Below, in pieces: positions 60,667-64,000 of a DNA stretch of 64,000 bases (positions are counted from its first letter, which is position 1; every line of letters starts with the position of its first letter). The stretch spans positions 1 through 64,000 of the forward strand of contig DATCBN010000017.1 of the NCBI GenBank assembly GCA_036511855.1, written 5' to 3'. Both the position numbers and the translations under genes were made by a program. The DNA is from Candidatus Eremiobacteraceae bacterium (GTDB taxonomy: Bacteria; Vulcanimicrobiota; Vulcanimicrobiia; Eremiobacterales; Eremiobacteraceae). The notes under the pieces are model-generated. The model was given only the letters and a program-made list of their open reading frames with translations, did no database searches and was not told where the DNA came from.

Positions 60667-60786
60667 TTAAGAATCGGTCCGCTTTTGGTCGCGCTTTGCT
60701 AGGGTTTCAACGACCGTGGCGACGGTCTGAAGGGCCAATGCGCCTACGATCGTCGCTCCGATGATCAACGCGATTACAAGATCCAT
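60667..60786 (-). CDS. 39-residue single-helix membrane microprotein
   Basis: ATG 60786 behind GGGGTG (5-7 bases upstream). The peptide has one membrane helix (MDLVIALIIGATIVGALALQ), a short bridge TVATVVETL and a charged tail AKRDQKRTDS. Good coding features for its size and its own ribosome site. It stands alone between the ornithine cyclodeaminase and AIM24 genes. No family recognised; a membrane regulator or small toxin-like peptide cannot be told apart. Confidence 0.5.
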   Translation of the reverse strand: MDLVIALIIGATIVGALALQTVATVVETLAKRDQKRTDS

Positions 60787-60883
60787 TGCGTCACCCCTTT
60801 GTCGAACGGTTCACGTTACATAACTACCGGACCGTGGGCGAAAAGGTTTCGGCCGGCTGGACGGCCGGCCGTTCGTAGGCCGA

Positions 60884-61651
60884 CTACTGATTGAAGAGAT
60901 TCTTCAGGACCTGGCCGGCCACCGCACCGCCGACCGCCCCGCCTGCGACGGTGTTTCCCGTCATCTCGTGCCCGAGATACGGGGCGATCGCATGTGCGAG
61001 CCCGCTGATCGTGAGCGACTGCAGCCAGATCTTCCCTGGGCCGGTGAGTTTCGCCAAGAACAATCCCTGATTGCCGAACAAGACGTTCGCGATGCCGGGC
61101 ACCATTTGGATGTCGAAGTTCACGTTTTCTTCGAACATGCCCACGTGGCCGGGATGCACGAGCAGGCCTTGCCCGGCGGCCAAGTCGTACGTCACGACCT
61201 CGCCGTCGAGCTCTACCCACGCCTGAGCGGTGCCGCCGATCTTCTGCAAGACGAGCCCACTGCCGCCGAAGACTCCCGCGCCGAGCGACCGCTGGAACCC
61301 GATGGTAAGTTCGACGCCGGGCGTGCCGCACAAAAATCCGTGCCGGTGGATCATGTAGCCTTTGCCGGGCGTCACGTCGACCGCCATGATCTGGCCCGGA
61401 AGCTTGGTGGCGAACGCGACCATGCCGGGCGAATCCTGAGCGGTGTATTCCGTCATGAACAGCCCGCCGCCGCTCGCGGCGCGCATGATGGCTCCGAAAA
61501 GGCCTTTGGCGCCAGCGCCGGCGGTGGAGGTCTTCAATTGGACGTTGCCTGAGATCCACGACAGTTCGCCGGGTTCGGCTATGATCGTCTCGCCGGGCTG
61601 CAGCATCATCTCGAGCACGGGCATGGTTGTGCCGAGGATCTTGTGGTCCAT
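60884..61651 (-). CDS. AIM24-family (TIGR00266) protein
   Basis: 255 residues from ATG 61651 with GGAGAAG five bases ahead. Beta-helix-like pattern MLQPGETIIAEPGELSWISG, then GGGLFMTEYTAQDSPG, LCGTPGVELTIGFQRSLGAG, GLLVHPGHVGMFEENVNFDI and GPGKIWLQSLTISGLA. C-terminal Gly-rich GGAVGGAVAGQVL helix. This family is widespread and uncharacterised in bacteria; the yeast relative is mitochondrial AIM24. Follows the GIY-YIG gene by 8 nt on the same strand. Confidence 0.92.
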   Translation of the reverse strand: MDHKILGTTMPVLEMMLQPGETIIAEPGELSWISGNVQLKTSTAGAGAKGLFGAIMRAASGGGLFMTEYTAQDSPGMVAFATKLPGQIMAVDVTPGKGYMIHRHGFLCGTPGVELTIGFQRSLGAGVFGGSGLVLQKIGGTAQAWVELDGEVVTYDLAAGQGLLVHPGHVGMFEENVNFDIQMVPGIANVLFGNQGLFLAKLTGPGKIWLQSLTISGLAHAIAPYLGHEMTGNTVAGGAVGGAVAGQVLKNLFNQ

Positions 61652-61659
61652 TTCTTCTC

Positions 61660-61941
61660 CTAATGCCGGGTTTTCAGGCTTCGATGAGACGCCTGCCATC
61701 GCCGTGCTAGCGTTCGCTTGTAGGCGTGGGTCCGCCCCTTTAGCGCACATTCATACTTCAACGCCGCGCTCTTGGTTGCAAAGCGTCTGACGTAGGCGAG
61801 CACGACCGGGAGTTTGCCTCGCAATATTTTAGCACCGCGGCCGGCGTTGTGGACGGCTAATCGCGCCGCGGGGTCCGCGGCATACCCGCAATAATATGCG
61901 CCGTCGCGGGTCAGTGCCAGATATACATGGTGCCGGCCCAT
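61660..61941 (-). CDS. Small GIY-YIG domain protein (UPF0213/YhbQ type)
   Basis: 93 residues. HHVYLALTRDGAYYCGYAAD gives the GIY-YIG core in variant form (VYL...YCG), with Arg in RLAVHNAGRG and the LRGKLPVVLAYVRRFATKSA segment, then KYECALKGRTHAYKRTLA containing the metal-binding Glu. Full length for single-domain UPF0213 proteins, whose DNA or RNA targets are unclear. Overlaps none; AIM24 follows it. Confidence 0.88.
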   Translation of the reverse strand: MGRHHVYLALTRDGAYYCGYAADPAARLAVHNAGRGAKILRGKLPVVLAYVRRFATKSAALKYECALKGRTHAYKRTLARRWQASHRSLKTRH

Positions 61942-61961
61942 CGCAAAGCTGAAGCGGCGCC

Positions 61962-62528
61962 CTAAAGCCGGCCGGTCCAGCGGGCGAACGCATCGTTGGG
62001 CACGCCAAGCGCGTCCAGCGCCTTGCCAACCGAATGATTGACGATATCGTCGACGGATTGCGGACGGCTGTAGAAGCCTGGAATTGGGGGAACGATCGAC
62101 GCCCCGATGGATGCCAGCCGCGCGAGCGTGCGCAAGTGGCCGAGGTGAAGCGGCGTTTCGCGCACCATCAGCACGAGCGGCCGGCGCTCTTTCAACATGA
62201 CGTCCGCCGCGCGAACCAGCAAGTTGTCGTTAAGCGAATACGCGATGGCCGCGGCGGTCTTCACCGAACACGGCGCCACGATCATCCCGTCGGTCCGAAA
62301 CGATCCGCTTGAGATGGCTGCTGCGAGGTTCGCCGGGTCGTGCACGACGTTTGCGAGCTTCTCGACTTGCGCCGGCTTGAAATCCGTCTCAAGTTCCATG
62401 GTGCGCGCCGCCGAGCGCGACATCACGAGATGAATCTCCGCGCCGGGCAGGGTGGCCAAGATCTCAAGCGCGCGAACGCCGTACACGGATCCGCTCGCGC
62501 CGGTGATGCCGACGACGTAGCGTTTCAC
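61962..62528 (-). CDS. ubiX: UbiX-family flavin prenyltransferase
   Basis: 188 residues from GTG 62528, four bases after the SprT-like stop; residues further upstream overlap that gene. Signatures VVGITGASGSVYGVRALEIL, RSAARTMELET, FRTDGMIVAPCSVKTAAAIA, and LKERRPLVLMVRETPLH. It makes prenylated FMN for UbiD-type decarboxylases; no UbiD is in the window. Confidence 0.94.
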   Translation of the reverse strand: MKRYVVGITGASGSVYGVRALEILATLPGAEIHLVMSRSAARTMELETDFKPAQVEKLANVVHDPANLAAAISSGSFRTDGMIVAPCSVKTAAAIAYSLNDNLLVRAADVMLKERRPLVLMVRETPLHLGHLRTLARLASIGASIVPPIPGFYSRPQSVDDIVNHSVGKALDALGVPNDAFARWTGRL

Positions 62529-62532
62529 GTCG

Positions 62533-63039
62533 TCAGGCCTCACGGATCCGCATTCGGAAGCGGTGATCGTAGCGGGCCGGCGCACAACGGGCACACGATA
62601 CCGGCACGGCCGGACGCCGCCGCCGCACGAACTCCACGCCGCACGACGGACACGCGAGCACGTAGCGGCGGCTGCTCCGGCGGATCGGAATCGGCATGCT
62701 ATGGTAGATGCTGCTGAGCCCGACGTCGCGCATCTTGCGCTTGAAGTGCGCCCCGTGGCCGCTCGGCAATCCGCGCTTATGCAGCCACGCGTGCACCATT
62801 TCGTGCAGCATGGTGTTCTCGAGGTGATCGGGATAGGCCGACAACAATGGCTCCGACAACTCGATGACCGCCGGTTTGTAGACGATGCGTCCGGCGACGG
62901 ACGTCATGCGCGGATTATAGCGGATGTGATAGGCCGGCAACTCCGCGCAGAAGTGTGACGCATTGAGCCGGGCGAAAAGCAACTGCAACTCAGGCAAAGC
63001 GGGCAACGCCGCCTCGGCGGCCAGCGCGATGTTCCTCAC
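62533..63039 (-). CDS. SprT-like zinc metalloprotease-like protein
   Basis: 168 residues from GTG 63039; other starts upstream would overlap the divergent dppA promoter region. ENTMLHEMVHAWLHKRG carries HExxH, and GHGAHFKRKM supplies the third His, as in SprT/Spartan. C-terminal zinc ribbon CPSCGVEF...CARC. SprT proteins are thought to process DNA-protein crosslinks or damaged proteins. The gene is translationally close to ubiX. Confidence 0.85.
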   Translation of the reverse strand: MRNIALAAEAALPALPELQLLFARLNASHFCAELPAYHIRYNPRMTSVAGRIVYKPAVIELSEPLLSAYPDHLENTMLHEMVHAWLHKRGLPSGHGAHFKRKMRDVGLSSIYHSMPIPIRRSSRRYVLACPSCGVEFVRRRRPAVPVSCARCAPARYDHRFRMRIREA

Positions 63040-63120
63040 GTATGCGCGCTTTTCGCATGACGACGCACGTTCCCTCGCGCCGTGCAAGGTGCGAGGACAC
63101 GAACGCACAAGTTACAGAGC

Positions 63121-63951
63121 ATGAAGCTTTACATCAGCGCAGACATGGAAGGTGTCGCTGGAATCACCGCCGAGGAACAGACAAATCCGGTCGGACAACC
63201 CGAGTACGCATACTCGTGCACGCTTATGACGGGCGAAGTGCGAGCCGCGTGCGAAGGCGCGGCCGCCGCGGGCGCCACAGCCATCATCGTCAACGATTCA
63301 CACTGGAACATGCGGAACATCATCCACGAGGAACTGCCGCCCGACGTCATCCTCATCCGCGGCGCGATGAAGCCGTTGTCGATGAATCAAGGCCTCGACC
63401 CCACATTTGACGCCGCCGCGTTTGTCGGCTATCATGCCCCGGGCGGCACTCAGGATGCCGTGCTCGATCATACGTACACCGATGCCACGTTGTACGAAGT
63501 GCGAGTCAACGGACTCAAGTGCAGCGAGGCTCGCCTTAACGCCGCGGTCGCCGGGGCGTTTGGCGTGCCCGTCGTTTTTCTGTCCGGCGATCAGCATGCG
63601 TGCGCGGACGCACGTGAATTTCTCCCGTGGGCGGAGACGGTCGAGGTGAAGCGGGCCATCGGGCGCTACGCCGCTGCATCGCTTTCGCCGGCGCAATCGC
63701 GCGAAGCCATCAAAGCGGGGATCGCGCGCGGCATTCGCGATGCTGGCGCGCGCGGCGCGAAGGCGTACGCATTCGAGCCTCCGATAGCGCTCGAGGTCAC
63801 ATTTACGTACACTTCGAAATGCGACATCGCGGCCCTCATGCCGGGCTGTGACCGGATCGGTCCTCGCACCCTACGCTTCGTCCATAGCGACTACATGACC
63901 GTATTCCGGGCCTTCCGCGCGCTGATGTGCTTGGGCGGCTCGGTGTCCTAG
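63121..63951 (+). CDS. dppA: D-aminopeptidase DppA (M55 family)
   Basis: 276 residues from ATG 63121. Zn site: YISADMEGVAGI (Asp8, Glu10), VNDSHWNMRN (His), GYHAPGG (His) and a later Glu in VRVNGLKCSEARLNAA. Further match LDHTYTDATLYEVRVNG and LSGDQHACADA. These decameric enzymes cleave D-Ala-containing peptides, which suits recycling of cell-wall peptides taken in by the Opp system. The gene ends 49 nt before the window edge; that tail shows nothing clear. Confidence 0.93.
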   Translation: MKLYISADMEGVAGITAEEQTNPVGQPEYAYSCTLMTGEVRAACEGAAAAGATAIIVNDSHWNMRNIIHEELPPDVILIRGAMKPLSMNQGLDPTFDAAAFVGYHAPGGTQDAVLDHTYTDATLYEVRVNGLKCSEARLNAAVAGAFGVPVVFLSGDQHACADAREFLPWAETVEVKRAIGRYAAASLSPAQSREAIKAGIARGIRDAGARGAKAYAFEPPIALEVTFTYTSKCDIAALMPGCDRIGPRTLRFVHSDYMTVFRAFRALMCLGGSVS

Positions 63952-64000
63952 CGCACATCGCGGGCCAGGCGCTGAAAGCGTGTAACGACTGGGCCGTCAA

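Overview
The window is a gene-dense, high-GC stretch of bacterial chromosome with almost no phage or transposon content. Most genes are housekeeping genes in short operons joined by 1-4 nt ATGA/GTGA overlaps. The AMIN/secretin-like protein at the left edge and several lipoproteins point to a two-membrane cell. The FHA / PP2C / FtsW-type row and the topA-trmFO-hslV and def-fmt-rsmB rows resemble gene orders of Actinobacteria, Chloroflexi and Firmicutes. A diderm lineage within Terrabacteria, such as Eremiobacterota (WPS-2) or a relative, fits best. That is an inference from gene content; there is no rRNA here to settle it.

Layout. 1-8.2 kb (minus strand): hslU, def, fmt, rsmB, FHA protein, PP2C phosphatase, FtsW/RodA and a truncated AMIN/secretin-like gene. 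8.4-9.1 kb: a Met/His-rich secreted protein. 9.3-12.1 kb (plus): three-subunit proton-translocating transhydrogenase pntAA-pntAB-pntB. 12.2-16.9 kb (minus): topA, trmFO, hslV and a GNAT acetyltransferase. 17-24.5 kb (minus): esterase, secG and an oligopeptide ABC importer oppABCDF with a small DUF4367-like protein. 24.5-28.6 kb: PAP2-like membrane protein facing a GerMN lipoprotein / cell-wall amidase / glutamate racemase operon. 28.8-33.8 kb: an accessory zone with a small membrane protein, a DHFR-like reductase, several broken or surface-protein genes, and tmRNA. 33.8-37.2 kb: holin-like protein, uvrC, DedA, a stand-alone ClpN protein and tRNA-Pro. 37.4-41.5 kb: paired TrkA proteins and a large zinc metalloprotease. 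41.6-46.8 kb (minus): mutL, miaA, hfq, dapF, radical SAM. 46.9-49.3 kb (plus): microprotein, YtrA-like GntR regulator, ABC ATPase, permease, microprotein. 49.4-54.8 kb (minus): miaB, mutS and a GAF-GGDEF cyclase. 54.9-64 kb: acyltransferase, PEGA protein, der-plsY-efp, ornithine-cyclodeaminase-like enzyme, AIM24, GIY-YIG, ubiX, SprT-like and DppA.

The most distinctive signal is an interspersed hairpin repeat, called R1 here. Its core is an 8-bp stem with a 3-nt loop (GGGCAAGC-ATC-GCTTGCCC) flanked by GTAGGA or GTACTA heads. It sits in clusters at gene borders, forward copies on the left and reverse copies on the right, and has compensatory stem changes. One cluster has become coding sequence: it forms the start and signal peptide of the N-acetylmuramoyl-L-alanine amidase. 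Second in interest is the promoter-microprotein-GntR-ABC-microprotein operon at 46.9-49.3 kb. Third is a decaying stretch next to the 3' end of tmRNA, with a nonsense codon inside a lipoprotein signal peptide and a gene whose middle is missing.
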